NCBI RefSeq assembly: GCF_015220045.1
Contig: NZ_JADBGB010000001.1
Coordinates: forward strand, 2,721,001-2,785,000
Length of the DNA: 64,000 bases
Direction of reading: 5' to 3'
From: Marivivens aquimaris
GTDB lineage: Bacteria > Pseudomonadota > Alphaproteobacteria > Rhodobacterales > Rhodobacteraceae
Shown in pieces: positions 16,315 to 25,549 of this stretch (position 1 is its first letter; the number at the start of each line of letters is the position of its first letter). The position numbers and the translations under genes are program-made. The notes under the pieces were generated by a model. It saw only the letters and a list, made by a program, of their open reading frames with translations, did not search any database and was not told the DNA's origin.

Positions 16315-17571
16315 TCACTCGTTCGATGTGTTATTCAGGTAGCCAACAGCGGCGATTGCGTTCTGTCGTTCCTTCGCAGCGGCAACCCAGCCGTCAAGCT
16401 CGGTCTTCGCTTCTTCGGACAGGGTGTCGATTTCGGCGAGGGCGTCGGACAGACGACCGTCCTGCACGGCAGCGCCTGCGCGAGACAGGATCGCATCGGC
16501 GTCGTCACCATCACGCGCCTCAATGGAGCGGACGTCGAACTGGTTACGCAGGAAACCAGCGAACGTGCCGCCATCTTCGCCTGCGGTACCTGCACGGCGC
16601 GCAGCGGCCAGGGCGTTACGGGACGCAGGCGGGAAATCGGCTTGCAGTTCGCCCAGCGTGGCAACGCCAGTGGACGACGGACGGGACAGATCGGCAGGGA
16701 CGGTCATATCGAGGTCTTCGAGACCGCTAAGCATGTCCTGATAGGGCGTGCCTGTGTCGAGCGCCGTCTGCACACGGGACAGAGCTACCTCGCGCTGGGC
16801 AGCCATGGCGGCCTGCTCTTCGGCTTCGGCATCTGCGCGCGCCTGTTCAAGGCGGGCGGCCGCATCGTCGGCGAGTTGCTTCAGGCGGGCTTCTTGTTCC
16901 GCGATCTGTTCTTCCAGACCACTCATGTCGATGGTGCTACCGTTTCCGGTACCGACGTTTTCCAACGCAGCTTTGATGTCTTCGACATCCGCTTGGAGCA
17001 GATCGATGCGGGTCGTGAAATCGGCAGTTGCGGGACCGATAGCCGCTTCGATAAGCGCCTCGGTATCGACCGAACCGGATGCGGAAAGCTCGTTTTCCAA
17101 GAGGCTCAAGCGTGCTTCGACGTCGGCCTCGTCAATACGGGGCAGAGTGTACCACGACACGCCGTAGCCGATGGCACCCGCGATCAGACCGCCCAGCACA
17201 ATGGCGATGAATGCGCCTGCCCCGCTCGATTTCTCTTCGACGACCGGAGGCTGCGGCTCAACCACCGGCTCTTCGACTTCGACGTCGGTAGGGGTGACCT
17301 CTTGTTCGGTCGAGGCTGCAATTTCCTCTTCCGTCAGTTCGGTCGCTGCAACTTCCTCAACGACCTTGTCGTCGGCAGTCTCTTCGGAAACCTCATCGGA
17401 AGGCTCGTCCTGCTCGACAGCCTCTTCAGCCGGAGCGTCTTCGACGACTTCCTCGTGTTCGATCTCTACTTTTTCAGAGGTGTCTGTCTGTTCGGCCTGA
17501 GTTTCCTCTGCCGCTTCAGTTTCATCTACCTTGGACTTCTGGTCCTCGTTCACCGTCAAATCCTTCGTCAA
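16315..17571 (-). CDS. COG4223 / mitofilin-like inner-membrane coiled-coil protein
   Basis: A 418-residue protein with three parts: a very acidic N-terminal region rich in Glu (about 1-130), one membrane helix (AFIAIVLGGLIAGAIGYGVSW), and a long helical coiled-coil region containing EEQIAEQEARLKQLADDAAA. This is the alphaproteobacterial mitofilin/HemX-like architecture of COG4223, linked in evolution to mitochondrial MICOS Mic60. The proposed TTG start at 17571 has GGGAGG eight bases upstream. A GTG at 17556 preceded by GAAGGA is an alternative that removes five residues. It lies between hemD and hemY on the same strand. Confidence 0.82.
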   Translation of the reverse strand: MTKDLTVNEDQKSKVDETEAAEETQAEQTDTSEKVEIEHEEVVEDAPAEEAVEQDEPSDEVSEETADDKVVEEVAATELTEEEIAASTEQEVTPTDVEVEEPVVEPQPPVVEEKSSGAGAFIAIVLGGLIAGAIGYGVSWYTLPRIDEADVEARLSLLENELSASGSVDTEALIEAAIGPATADFTTRIDLLQADVEDIKAALENVGTGNGSTIDMSGLEEQIAEQEARLKQLADDAAARLEQARADAEAEEQAAMAAQREVALSRVQTALDTGTPYQDMLSGLEDLDMTVPADLSRPSSTGVATLGELQADFPPASRNALAAARRAGTAGEDGGTFAGFLRNQFDVRSIEARDGDDADAILSRAGAAVQDGRLSDALAEIDTLSEEAKTELDGWVAAAKERQNAIAAVGYLNNTSNE

Positions 17572-17632
17572 CCAATTTCCCTCCCAGACAACTTAGTCGC
17601 CGAGAGGTCTCTCTCAAGCAAACTGCAACAAT

Positions 17633-18313
17633 TCACAACTCGTTCCAACGGCGACAGGTCGCCGCAAGCATGGAATCAAAATCCGGCCTTATTGCTGTGC
17701 GAACCGTGTCTACGCCCAAGTCTGCAACTTCGGCTGCTACATTGGCACTCATCGCGATGACATGAACAGGCGCAGAGGTGATTGCGGGGATCAGCATCGC
17801 GCTCCTTGGTGAAAAAAGCGGCAACAAAACGGGTTCGGTCCCCGACAAAGCTATCAAAGCATCATCCGAGGGCGCACAGGCACGTTGGTCGTAGGCAATG
17901 ACCTCACTACAGGGCTTGCCCGAGACAGTGAGGTTGGTTGCGACCTGTCCCCGCGCATGGGTGCCGCGGATATGGCAGAGGCGGCCTGTGTCGCTGTTGA
18001 GGATCAAGTCAATCAGCGCCTCGGCGTCGCGACCTGCAGAAATCGGCTCTAATCCGGCAGCTTTCGCCTCGTCGGCCGTACGCTTGCCCACACACCACGC
18101 AACAGTTCCGGCGGGGACGCCGAGCCGTCCCACCTGCTTGGCCCCGTTGGCGGACGTCAGGATGACCTCGTCGAACTTCGGCAGATGCGCTTCCAGCGGC
18201 ACGATCTCCATCACCGGAGAAATCACGGCGCGAACCTTTCCCACCTCGGCCTCCACGGCAGCAAGGAAACTGCGCGACGCCTCCTCTGGGCGGGTCAAAA
18301 GAAGGATGGTCAT
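17633..18313 (-). CDS. hemD: Uroporphyrinogen-III synthase
   Basis: A 226-residue HemD-type protein that cyclises and inverts ring D of hydroxymethylbilane to give uroporphyrinogen III. It starts [16 protein letters not shown]. Family-like segments are [31 protein letters not shown] and [11 protein letters not shown]. HemD sequences are poorly conserved, so the call rests on these segments plus the neighbours COG4223 and hemY. ATG 18313 has GGAG seven bases upstream. It is divergent from tsaD across a 69-bp gap. hemC, often adjacent elsewhere, is not in the window. Confidence 0.85.
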   Translation of the reverse strand: MTILLLTRPEEASRSFLAAVEAEVGKVRAVISPVMEIVPLEAHLPKFDEVILTSANGAKQVGRLGVPAGTVAWCVGKRTADEAKAAGLEPISAGRDAEALIDLILNSDTGRLCHIRGTHARGQVATNLTVSGKPCSEVIAYDQRACAPSDDALIALSGTEPVLLPLFSPRSAMLIPAITSAPVHVIAMSANVAAEVADLGVDTVRTAIRPDFDSMLAATCRRWNEL

Positions 18314-18382
18314 CGCGGCTCCGCCATTGTTCTGCGTGTGGCGGAGTGTTACCTGCCTTGGGAAACTGTGCAACCGGACCAC

Positions 18383-19477
18383 ATGACGCAAACTCTGACA
18401 GTTCTTGGCATCGAAAGCAGTTGCGACGACACCGCCGCGGCGATTGTCCGTCTGCAAGGCGACAAGGCCGAGGTTTTGTCCTCGATCGTCAAAGGTCAGA
18501 ACGATCTGCACGCCGAATTTGGCGGCGTCGTTCCCGAAATCGCCGCCCGCGCCCACGCTGAACGCGTCGATATCTGTGTAGAGGAAGCACTGGCCGAAAG
18601 TGGTTACGCGCTAAGCGGGCTTGATGCGATCGCCGTGACTTCCGGCCCCGGTCTCATCGGCGGTGTGCTGTCTGGCGTGATGTGCGCAAAGGGGCTTTCT
18701 GCCGCGACGGGCTTGCCGCTGATCGGTGTGAACCACCTTGCGGGCCACGCGCTGACGCCGCGCCTGACCGATAGCGTGACGTTCCCCTATCTGATGCTGC
18801 TCGTGTCGGGTGGGCATTGCCAATTCCTGATTGCCGAAAGCTTCGACACCTTCCGCCGGATCGGTGGCACCATCGACGATGCCCCTGGGGAGGCGTTTGA
18901 TAAGACCGCGCGCCTGCTGGCCCTGCCGCAGCCCGGCGGTCCGCACGTCGAAAAGTGCGCCAAGGATGGCGATCCCAAGAAATTCCCGCTGCCGCGTCCA
19001 CTGCTGAACCAGCCCGGCTGCGATATGTCGTTCTCCGGACTAAAAACCGCGATCCTCCGTGCCCGTGACGGGGTTGTGGCGGAAAAGCGCGGCCTGACCG
19101 AACAGGACCGCGCAGACCTATCGTCAGGTTTCCAAGCAGCCGTCACCGATATTTTGGTCGAGAAAACCCGCCGCGCGCTGAACGAATACTTCGCGCTGGA
19201 GCCTGAAAACCGCGTCTTTGCGATTGCAGGCGGTGTGGCGGCCAACGGTCCGATCCGTGACGCGCTGATGGGTCTCTGCCGCGAGCACAACACAGAATTC
19301 GTCGCGCCGCCGCTGCGACTTTGCACCGATAACGCTGCGATGATCGCCTACGCCGGCGCCGTTCGTTTTGCTGAGGGTGCGAACGATCCCGAACATCTGA
19401 CGGCCCGTCCGCGCTGGCCACTGGATAAACGCGCACCAGCTTTGCTGGGATCGGGCAAAAAGGGAGCCAAGGCATGA
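18383..19477 (+). CDS. tsaD: tRNA N6-adenosine threonylcarbamoyltransferase TsaD
   Basis: A 364-residue Kae1/TsaD family protein that transfers threonylcarbamoyl to A37 of ANN-decoding tRNAs. It has the N-terminal ATP-grasp-like phosphate motif [14 protein letters not shown], the metal-binding histidines in VNHLAGH, the second phosphate motif LLVSGGHCQ, and [16 protein letters not shown] near the end. The C-terminal tail ends [10 protein letters not shown]. It overlaps gpsA by four bases (ATGA) and is the first gene of the group tsaD-gpsA-yciI-EVE. Its partner TsaE is encoded about 10 kb to the right. Confidence 0.97.
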   Translation: MTQTLTVLGIESSCDDTAAAIVRLQGDKAEVLSSIVKGQNDLHAEFGGVVPEIAARAHAERVDICVEEALAESGYALSGLDAIAVTSGPGLIGGVLSGVMCAKGLSAATGLPLIGVNHLAGHALTPRLTDSVTFPYLMLLVSGGHCQFLIAESFDTFRRIGGTIDDAPGEAFDKTARLLALPQPGGPHVEKCAKDGDPKKFPLPRPLLNQPGCDMSFSGLKTAILRARDGVVAEKRGLTEQDRADLSSGFQAAVTDILVEKTRRALNEYFALEPENRVFAIAGGVAANGPIRDALMGLCREHNTEFVAPPLRLCTDNAAMIAYAGAVRFAEGANDPEHLTARPRWPLDKRAPALLGSGKKGAKA

Positions 19478-20433
19478 GCATCGCAGTCGCAGGAGCAGGG
19501 GCATTCGGAACCGCTCTCGCCGTCTCACTGGCACAAAACGGTCCGGTGACACTTTGGGCGCGCGACGCCGAGGCTGTGGAAACGATGTCTGACACGCGCC
19601 TAAATCCGCGTCTGGACGGTGTATTGCTGCCCGAAAACATCCGTGCTTCGGCTGATATAGAGACTGTTTTTGCCGCCGACACCATTCTACTAGCCGTTCC
19701 AGCGCAAAAGCTTCGCGGCTTTCTGTCGGAACATGCGGATCGCCTCAAAGGCAAGGCGCTCGTGTCCTGCGCCAAGGGCATCGACGCTTCGACCATGACC
19801 GGCACTGTGACCTCCATCCGTGAGGTCGTGCCTGACGCCACCGCCGCGCTGCTGACCGGACCGAGCTTTGCTGCGGACATCGCGCGTAACCTGCCGACCG
19901 CGCTGACGCTGGCCTGTCAGGATGATGCCAAAGGCGCCGCACTTCAGAAAGAACTCACCACGCCGAACCTGCGCCTTTATCGGACCACCGACACCGTCGG
20001 CGCAGAGCTTGGCGGCTCGCTGAAGAACGTCATGGCAATCGCTTGCGGTGCCTGCATCGGCGAAGGCATGGGTGATAGTGCACGCGCCGCGCTGATGACC
20101 CGCGGCATGACCGAAATGATGCGCCTCGCGGGTGCGCTGGGCGGACGACCGGACACGATGATGGGCCTTTCGGGCTTTGGTGACCTTGTCCTGACATGCA
20201 CCTCAGAACAGTCGCGCAACTACCGCTACGGCCTCGCGCTGGGGCGTCAGGAAAACTTTGATCCGTCGATCACCGTGGAGGGCGTTGCGACCACTCACGC
20301 CGTGGCCAAACTGGCACGCGCGCGCGCGATCGACATGCCCATCGTCACCATGCTTGCCGAACTACTGGAGCATGATGTGAGTGTTGCGGAAGCAATTCAG
20401 GCGCTGTTCTCGCGCCCGCTGAAGGAGGAATAA
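19474..20433 (+). CDS. gpsA: Glycerol-3-phosphate dehydrogenase [NAD(P)+]
   Basis: A 319-residue enzyme making sn-glycerol 3-phosphate from dihydroxyacetone phosphate for phospholipid synthesis. The Rossmann motif is [10 protein letters not shown] at the N-terminus. The conserved core segments [36 protein letters not shown] and [21 protein letters not shown] are present, including the catalytic Lys in LKNV. The start overlaps the tsaD stop by four bases, and the next gene begins directly after its TAA. Confidence 0.96.
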   Translation: MSIAVAGAGAFGTALAVSLAQNGPVTLWARDAEAVETMSDTRLNPRLDGVLLPENIRASADIETVFAADTILLAVPAQKLRGFLSEHADRLKGKALVSCAKGIDASTMTGTVTSIREVVPDATAALLTGPSFAADIARNLPTALTLACQDDAKGAALQKELTTPNLRLYRTTDTVGAELGGSLKNVMAIACGACIGEGMGDSARAALMTRGMTEMMRLAGALGGRPDTMMGLSGFGDLVLTCTSEQSRNYRYGLALGRQENFDPSITVEGVATTHAVAKLARARAIDMPIVTMLAELLEHDVSVAEAIQALFSRPLKEE

Positions 20434-20706
20434 ATGCTCTATACTATCATCACCAAAGACAAAGAGGGCGCGCTTCAGACCCGCCTCGACAACCGCGAAG
20501 CGCATCTGGCCTACATCGCCGACACCGGCGTTGTGCAGATGGCGGGTCCGTTCATCAACGCAGACGGCGAAATGCACGGCTCGATGATCGTGCTAGACGT
20601 CGAGGACCGCGCGGCTGCCGAAGCATGGGCCGAGAGCGATCCCTACGCCAAAGCCGGTCTGTTCGAGCGCGTGCGCATCGAGCAGTGGAAAAAGGTCATC
20701 GGCTAA
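20434..20706 (+). CDS. YciI family protein
   Basis: A 90-residue YciI-like protein with the dimeric alpha/beta (ferredoxin-like) fold. It contains the family segment DNREAHLAYIADTG with the conserved His and Asp region, and DPYAKAGLFERVRIEQWKKV near the end. The family is thought to have small hydrolase or lyase activity, but the substrate is unknown. It starts on the base after the gpsA stop and shares TAATG with the EVE gene, so it belongs to the same operon. Confidence 0.9.
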   Translation: MLYTIITKDKEGALQTRLDNREAHLAYIADTGVVQMAGPFINADGEMHGSMIVLDVEDRAAAEAWAESDPYAKAGLFERVRIEQWKKVIG

Positions 20707-21122
20707 TGCCCTACTGGCTGTTCAAATCCGAGCCCGACGTCTTTGGTTGGGACGATCTCGTCGCCAAAGGGGATAAGGGCGAAGAGTGGGACGGCGTGCG
20801 CAACTATCAGGCCCGCAATAACATGCGGGCCATGAGCGTCGGAGATCGCGGCTTTTTCTACCATTCCCGCAAGGGGCTGGAGGTCGTCGGCATTGTCGAG
20901 GTGTGCGCCGAGGCGCATCAGGACAGCAAGACCGATGATCCCCGCTGGGAGTGCGTCGACGTCAAAGCTGTCGAGAAACTGCCCAACCCCGTCTCGCTAG
21001 ACCTGATCAAGACCGACGAGCGGCTGGCTGATATGGTGCTGGTGAAGAATTCCCGCCTGTCGGTCCAGCCAGTGACCGACGAGGAGTGGAACCTCATCTG
21101 CGCCCTCGGTGGATTGTCGTAG
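20706..21122 (+). CDS. EVE domain protein
   Basis: A 138-residue single-domain EVE protein (relative of YTH and PUA-like domains). It starts MPYWLFKSEPDVFGWDDLV and contains WDGVRNYQARNNMRAM and the segment around DRGFFYHSRKG. EVE domains bind modified bases in RNA or DNA. It overlaps the YciI stop by one base (TAATG). The association with tsaD suggests a link to modified tRNA, but EVE genes next to tsaD-gpsA may simply be conserved operon partners; that is inference. Confidence 0.93.
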   Translation: MPYWLFKSEPDVFGWDDLVAKGDKGEEWDGVRNYQARNNMRAMSVGDRGFFYHSRKGLEVVGIVEVCAEAHQDSKTDDPRWECVDVKAVEKLPNPVSLDLIKTDERLADMVLVKNSRLSVQPVTDEEWNLICALGGLS

Positions 21123-21172
21123 GAGATTTCCGGCGCCGCTCCTATCATCGCGATAGCGAACAGGAGGGCGAA

Positions 21173-21568
21173 ATGGGAATTCTTTCAGTGATTGTGGCCG
21201 CTGCGGCGGCATGGATTTTCGGGGCCGTGTGGTACATGGCCCTATCGAAGCCGTGGCTCGAAGCGTCCGGCATCGAGTGCGACGACAACGGCAAACCCAA
21301 GAACGGCGGCAGCCCGATGCCGTTCATTCTATCGGCCATCGCGATGCTCATCGTCGCGGGCATGATGCGTCACCTGTTCATGATGTCCGGCATTGCGACG
21401 CTCGGCGCGGGGATCGTCTCCGGCCTCGGGATCGGAGCGTTCTTCATCGCGCCGTGGATCATGATCAATAACGCCTACGGGATGCGACCGTTCAAGCTGA
21501 CTGCTATCGACAGCGGTTACGCCATTTTCGGCTGCGCGATCATCGGCGCGGTGCTTGTGCTGATCTGA
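21173..21568 (+). CDS. DUF1761 membrane protein
   Basis: A 131-residue protein with four hydrophobic segments: SVIVAAAAAWIFGAVWYMAL at the start, then SAIAMLIVAGM, LGAGIVSGLGIGAFFIAPWI and FGCAIIGAVLVLI. This fits DUF1761. CAGGAGGG lies six bases before the ATG. It follows the EVE gene by 50 bp and is probably the last gene of the tsaD group. The function is unknown. Confidence 0.85.
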   Translation: MGILSVIVAAAAAWIFGAVWYMALSKPWLEASGIECDDNGKPKNGGSPMPFILSAIAMLIVAGMMRHLFMMSGIATLGAGIVSGLGIGAFFIAPWIMINNAYGMRPFKLTAIDSGYAIFGCAIIGAVLVLI

Positions 21569-21573
21569 AAAGC

Positions 21574-21600
21574 GGGGTCCGGCCTTATCAGTCGGACCCC
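21574..21600 (+). terminator. Hairpin after the DUF1761 gene
   Basis: GGGGTCCG and CGGACCCC form a perfect 8-bp stem with an 11-base loop, six bases after the stop codon. There is no T-run after it, so termination may need Rho. The remaining bases to 21712 show no further gene. Confidence 0.55.
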
Positions 21601-21712
21601 TATCCCCCAGCGCTCCCACACGCAGGTCGGTCCAGCCGTTCTGGCCGTTTGATCCAAGGATAGGGCCGCGCGCATCACAGAGCAAACCAAATGCCCCGCG
21701 GATTTTAGGCAT

Positions 21713-22048
21713 TTACTTGTAGTAAGCCTCTTTGCCGAAATGCTTGGTCAGCATGTAGTAAACCACAACGCGGTATTTCCGCTCGGCATCGTAGATTTCC
21801 AGCACCACGTCGATCCCATCATCAAGCTCCGGCCCATCGCGCAGGCTGAGCTTCTTGATCAGGTAGTTGCGTTTGATTTGCTTGATCTCGGCGGGCGAGG
21901 TCGCGTCAACGTAATTGGTGTTCTCATGGTAGATCAGCGGCCCGCAGCCAAGTGTGACCTTGGTCAGCAAGTCCATGTCCGGCACCATTCCGCACTTGGT
22001 GCGCAGGTCCTCGGCATAGCTCGCGATCAACTCGTCACGTATTCCCAT
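21713..22048 (-). CDS. DUF2853 family protein
   Basis: A 111-residue cytoplasmic helical protein starting MGIRDELIASYAEDLRTKCG and ending VVYYMLTKHFGKEAYYK. I recognise it as DUF2853, a small conserved family of unknown role common in Proteobacteria and Bacteroidetes. A GGAGGG ribosome-binding site precedes the ATG. It lies downstream of ahcY on the same strand but beyond the strong ahcY terminator, so it probably has its own promoter in the 100-bp gap. Confidence 0.8.
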   Translation of the reverse strand: MGIRDELIASYAEDLRTKCGMVPDMDLLTKVTLGCGPLIYHENTNYVDATSPAEIKQIKRNYLIKKLSLRDGPELDDGIDVVLEIYDAERKYRVVVYYMLTKHFGKEAYYK

Positions 22049-22105
22049 GAAACCCTCCGGCAGTCCGCTTGACGCAAACGTAGGGTAAGCCGCGAGAATT
22101 GTTCT

Positions 22106-22142
22106 GAAAAGAAAGAAAAACGCCGCCCCGAGGGGCGGCGTT
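22106..22142 (-). terminator. Strong intrinsic terminator of ahcY
   Basis: On the minus strand AACGCCGCCCC-TC-GGGGCGGCGTT forms an 11-bp stem followed directly by TTTCTTTCTTTTC. It begins six bases after the ahcY stop. Confidence 0.92.
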
Positions 22143-22147
22143 TGGAA

Positions 22148-23536
22148 TTAGTAGCGGTAGTGTTCCGGCTTGAACGGGCCTTCCGGCGTCACACCGATGT
22201 AGTCGGCCTGCTCTTTGCTGAGCTTCGACAGTTTCACGCCGATACGTTCGAGGTGAAGGCTGGCAACTTTTTCGTCGAGGTGCTTGGGCAGGATGTAGAC
22301 GCCCGGTGCGTACTCGTCGTGCTTGGTCCACAGTTCGATCTGCGCGAGCACCTGATTGGTGAACGACGCCGACATCACGAACGACGGGTGGCCGGTGGCG
22401 TTGCCGAGGTTCAGCAGACGACCTTCGGACAGGAGGATGATGCGGCTGCCCGAGGGCATCTCGATCATGTCGACCTGATCCTTGATGTTGGTCCACTTGT
22501 GGTTACGCAGCGATGCGACCTGAATTTCGTTGTCGAAGTGGCCGATGTTTCCGACGATCGCCATATCCTTCATCTCGCGCATGTGCTCGATGCGGATGAC
22601 GTCCTTGTTGCCGGTGGTGGTGACGAAGATGTCAGCCGAAGCAACAGCGTCTTCGAGGGTGACGACTTCGAAACCGTCCATAGCAGCCTGCAGCGCGCAG
22701 ATCGGGTCGACTTCGGTGACCTTCACGCGGGCACCTGCGCCGCGGAGCGAGGCAGCCGAGCCCTTGCCGACGTCGCCGTAACCGCAAACGACAGCGACCT
22801 TACCGGCCATCATGGTGTCGGTGGCGCGGCGGATACCGTCGACCAGCGATTCCTTACAGCCGTATTTGTTGTCGAACTTCGACTTGGTTACCGAGTCGTT
22901 GACGTTGATTGCAGGGAACGGCAGCTGACCGTTCTTTTGCAGTTCGTACAGGCGGTGAACACCGGTGGTGGTTTCTTCCGAAACGCCGAGGATCTGGTCG
23001 CGGATTTTGGTGAACCAGCCCGGCGAAGCTTCCATGCGCTTCTTGATCTGGGCTTTGATGACAGCTTCTTCGTCCGACTGCGGAACCGGAATGATGTCTT
23101 CGCCAGCTTCGGCGCGTGCACCGAGCAGAACGTAGAGGGTCGCGTCGCCACCGTCGTCGAGGATCAGGTTCGGGCCGTCTTCGAACATGAAGGACTTGTC
23201 GAGGTAGTCCCAATGCTCTTCGAGGCTCTGGCCCTTGATCGCGAAGACCGGAATGCCAGCCTCGGCGATCGCAGCGGCAGCGTGGTCCTGCGTCGAGAAG
23301 ATGTTGCACGATGCCCAGCGCACGTCAGCGCCCAGCGCAACCAGCGTTTCGATCAGGCAAGCGGTCTGGATGGTCATGTGCAGCGAGCCGACGATGCGGG
23401 CACCCTTGAGCGGCTTGCTCTCACCGTACTCGGCACGCAGAGCCATCAGACCCGGCATTTCGGTTTCAGCGATGTCGAGTTCCTTGCGGCCATAACCGGC
23501 CAGCGCGATATCTTTGACGATGTAGTCGTTGGCCAT
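22148..23536 (-). CDS. ahcY: Adenosylhomocysteinase (SAH hydrolase)
   Basis: A 462-residue enzyme that splits S-adenosylhomocysteine to homocysteine and adenosine with bound NAD. It starts [20 protein letters not shown]. The substrate segment [16 protein letters not shown], the NAD-binding motif [17 protein letters not shown] and the C-terminal PEHYRY are all present. ATG 23536 has GAGAGGG upstream; in-frame upstream codons lack a ribosome-binding site. It lies alone on the minus strand, near regA as in other Rhodobacteraceae. I searched the 105-bp leader for a SAH riboswitch-type element and saw none. Confidence 0.98.
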   Translation of the reverse strand: MANDYIVKDIALAGYGRKELDIAETEMPGLMALRAEYGESKPLKGARIVGSLHMTIQTACLIETLVALGADVRWASCNIFSTQDHAAAAIAEAGIPVFAIKGQSLEEHWDYLDKSFMFEDGPNLILDDGGDATLYVLLGARAEAGEDIIPVPQSDEEAVIKAQIKKRMEASPGWFTKIRDQILGVSEETTTGVHRLYELQKNGQLPFPAINVNDSVTKSKFDNKYGCKESLVDGIRRATDTMMAGKVAVVCGYGDVGKGSAASLRGAGARVKVTEVDPICALQAAMDGFEVVTLEDAVASADIFVTTTGNKDVIRIEHMREMKDMAIVGNIGHFDNEIQVASLRNHKWTNIKDQVDMIEMPSGSRIILLSEGRLLNLGNATGHPSFVMSASFTNQVLAQIELWTKHDEYAPGVYILPKHLDEKVASLHLERIGVKLSKLSKEQADYIGVTPEGPFKPEHYRY

Positions 23537-23641
23537 GATGAGCCCTCTCCGTATGTCGTTTGCGTGATGCCATAGCACCGGTTTGCCTTCTCGACAACGG
23601 CACGGGGGGAGGCTTAATTAAGGCCTCGACACGGGGGCGAC

Positions 23642-24235
23642 ATGAAACAACCACGCGCATGGCAGAGGATGCTGTCGGGTCGCAGGCTCGATCTGCTTGA
23701 TCCGACACCGATGGATATCGAAATCGAGGACATTGCGCATGGCCTTGCCTTCGTTGCGCGCTGGAACGGTCAGACGGTCGGTGACTGGCCTTATTCCGTG
23801 GCCGAGCACTCGCTGCTGGTCGAAGAAATCTTTCGGATGCAGAACCCCTCCGCCCCTGTGAAATGGCAGATGGCGGCGCTTCTTCATGACGCACCCGAAT
23901 ACGTCATCGGCGATATGATCAGCCCCGTGAAAGCCGCCGTCGGCGCATCTTATGGTGAGCTGGATGCCCGCCTGACAGCCGCGATCCACATCCGTTTTGG
24001 CGTTCCCGCGCAGATCCCCGCGACGGTGAAGAAGAAAATCAAAGCGGCAGACAAGGTTAGCGCGTGGCTGGAGGCTACGCGGATTGCAGGCTTTACCGAG
24101 GCCGAAGCGACCAAGCTCTTTGGTAAAATCGACCCTGTTTATGCGGAAAAACTCGATATCCACCTGCGGCCTCCGGTCGAGGTCCGCAAGGATTTCACCG
24201 CACGTCATGCGGAGCTTCTTGCTGCGTTGAAGTGA
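23642..24235 (+). CDS. HD-domain hydrolase, YfbR-like
   Basis: A 197-residue HD-superfamily protein. The metal ligands are visible as the His of VAEHSLLVEEI, the HD pair in AALLHDAPEYVIGDM, and a distal Asp in KIKAADKVSAWLE. Related YfbR proteins are 5'-deoxynucleotidases, but this longer form with an N-terminal LDPTPMDIEIEDIAHGLA segment is a separate branch and its substrate is unproven. It is divergent from ahcY and ends head-to-head with regA, with adjacent stop codons. Confidence 0.85.
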   Translation: MKQPRAWQRMLSGRRLDLLDPTPMDIEIEDIAHGLAFVARWNGQTVGDWPYSVAEHSLLVEEIFRMQNPSAPVKWQMAALLHDAPEYVIGDMISPVKAAVGASYGELDARLTAAIHIRFGVPAQIPATVKKKIKAADKVSAWLEATRIAGFTEAEATKLFGKIDPVYAEKLDIHLRPPVEVRKDFTARHAELLAALK

Positions 24236-24787
24236 TTACTTCGGGCTGCGCTTTGCCAGAATACGCTGGAGCGTGCGGCGGTGCATGTTCAGGCGGCGCG
24301 CGGTTTCCGACACGTTGCGATCACACATCTCGTAGACGCGCTGGATATGCTCCCACCGCACGCGGTCCGCGCTCATCGGGTTTTCGGGCGGCGGCGGCAG
24401 GGCGTCGCCACGCGCCAGCAGCGCGTTCACGATGTCGTCGGCATCGGCAGGTTTCGACAGATAATCGGTCGCACCGATCTTCACCGCCGCAACGGCAGTC
24501 GCGATAGCGCCATAGCCGGTGAGAACGACGATGCGGCTATCAGGGCGACGCTCACGCAGGGTTTCTACGACGTCGAGGCCGTTGCCGTCTTCAAGCCGCA
24601 GGTCGACCACAGCGTAGGCAGGCGGGCGGCCCGTAGCGATAGCCCGTCCGGCAACGACAGAACCGGCAGTTTCCACTTCGAAGCCGCGTTTTTCCATCGC
24701 GCGAGCGAGGCGTTTCAGAAATGCCTCGTCGTCATCGACCAGAAGGAGGGATTTGTCTGCTCCCAGATCCAGCGGTTCGTTGTCCAT
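24236..24787 (-). CDS. regA: Response regulator RegA/PrrA (global redox control)
   Basis: A 183-residue response regulator. The receiver domain has acidic residues in LLLVDDDEAF, the phospho-acceptor Asp62 in VVDLRLEDG, and Lys in LSKPADADD. A proline linker (PPPPENP) leads to a Fis-type helix-turn-helix, SETARRLNMHRRTLQRIL. This is the RegA/PrrA/ActR arrangement. RegA is phosphorylated by RegB and controls respiration, carbon and nitrogen fixation and, where present, photosynthesis genes according to redox state. It lies downstream of senC on the same strand, with regB divergent, the classic cluster order. Confidence 0.96.
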   Translation of the reverse strand: MDNEPLDLGADKSLLLVDDDEAFLKRLARAMEKRGFEVETAGSVVAGRAIATGRPPAYAVVDLRLEDGNGLDVVETLRERRPDSRIVVLTGYGAIATAVAAVKIGATDYLSKPADADDIVNALLARGDALPPPPENPMSADRVRWEHIQRVYEMCDRNVSETARRLNMHRRTLQRILAKRSPK

Positions 24788-24841
24788 CGGTACTGCCTAC
24801 TCAATTACGTCTATCAGGGGTAACGGGCCAATCGCGTCAGG

Positions 24842-25468
24842 TCAATTTGCGCCGACCGTATCAACGATACAAGCAGTACGTTCGGCTACGGTTTCCGGAT
24901 CATCCGTGTGGTTGAAGTAGTCCACAACGCCCATCCCCGGAATGTTGAGGTAAGTGTAGGTCGAGTGGTCGACGAGGTAGTAATCGGGATCGCCGTTTGC
25001 TTCCTTTGCAAAATAGGTCTTGTAGGCTTTCGAGGCAGCGGTCGTCTGCTCGACACTGCCGGTCAGACCAATCATGCGCTCGTGGAAGTTATTCGCAAAG
25101 TAGCCCACAGCTTCGGGGGTATCGCGCTCGGGGTCGATGGAGATGAAGATCGGAGTAACTTCGGTGCCCTGCTCGTCCAGCAGGTCGGTCGCAACTGCGT
25201 TGCGCATCGCATCCGTCGGGCAGATGTCAGGGCAGAAAGTGTAGCCGAAGTAGATCAGCGAAGGCTCTGTGATCACATCCTCGTTGGTGACGGTTTCACC
25301 ATTGGAATTGACCAGCTCGAAGGGGCCGCCGACAGCGCCGCCAGCAATCGCACCAGCACCGCACGCAGCCAGAGCAGCATCGGTAGATTTCATTTTCGTC
25401 GCGATGAATGTGCCAGCCAGAAACAGTGCGGCGACAACGACTGCAACGATCGCGATTTTCTTTTCCAT
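24842..25468 (-). CDS. senC: SCO1/SenC family copper chaperone
   Basis: A 208-residue membrane-anchored thioredoxin-fold protein. One N-terminal transmembrane helix (AIVAVVVAALFLAGTFIAT) is followed by a periplasmic domain with the copper ligands C79 and C83 (TFCPDICP) and H168 (VDHSTY). SenC/PrrC delivers copper to the CuA site of cytochrome oxidase and affects RegB signalling. ATG 25468 has AGGAG upstream. It is divergent from regB across an 81-bp gap and precedes regA. Confidence 0.95.
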   Translation of the reverse strand: MEKKIAIVAVVVAALFLAGTFIATKMKSTDAALAACGAGAIAGGAVGGPFELVNSNGETVTNEDVITEPSLIYFGYTFCPDICPTDAMRNAVATDLLDEQGTEVTPIFISIDPERDTPEAVGYFANNFHERMIGLTGSVEQTTAASKAYKTYFAKEANGDPDYYLVDHSTYTYLNIPGMGVVDYFNHTDDPETVAERTACIVDTVGAN

Positions 25469-25549
25469 GAGCGCGCTCCTTTGTTGTCGCATTGATCGCG
25501 TGAATGGCGGGCAATAACAATAGGAGCACATTGCCGCACCGAGGACAGC

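Noticed and set aside
15020..17760. Long plus-strand frames opposite hemY and the COG4223 gene
   Set aside because: The minus-strand proteins have clear membrane segments, TPRs and coiled coils; the opposite frames are low-complexity shadows.
23537..23641. Possible SAH riboswitch before ahcY
   Set aside because: I found no conserved SAH-riboswitch core or matching helices in the 105-bp leader.
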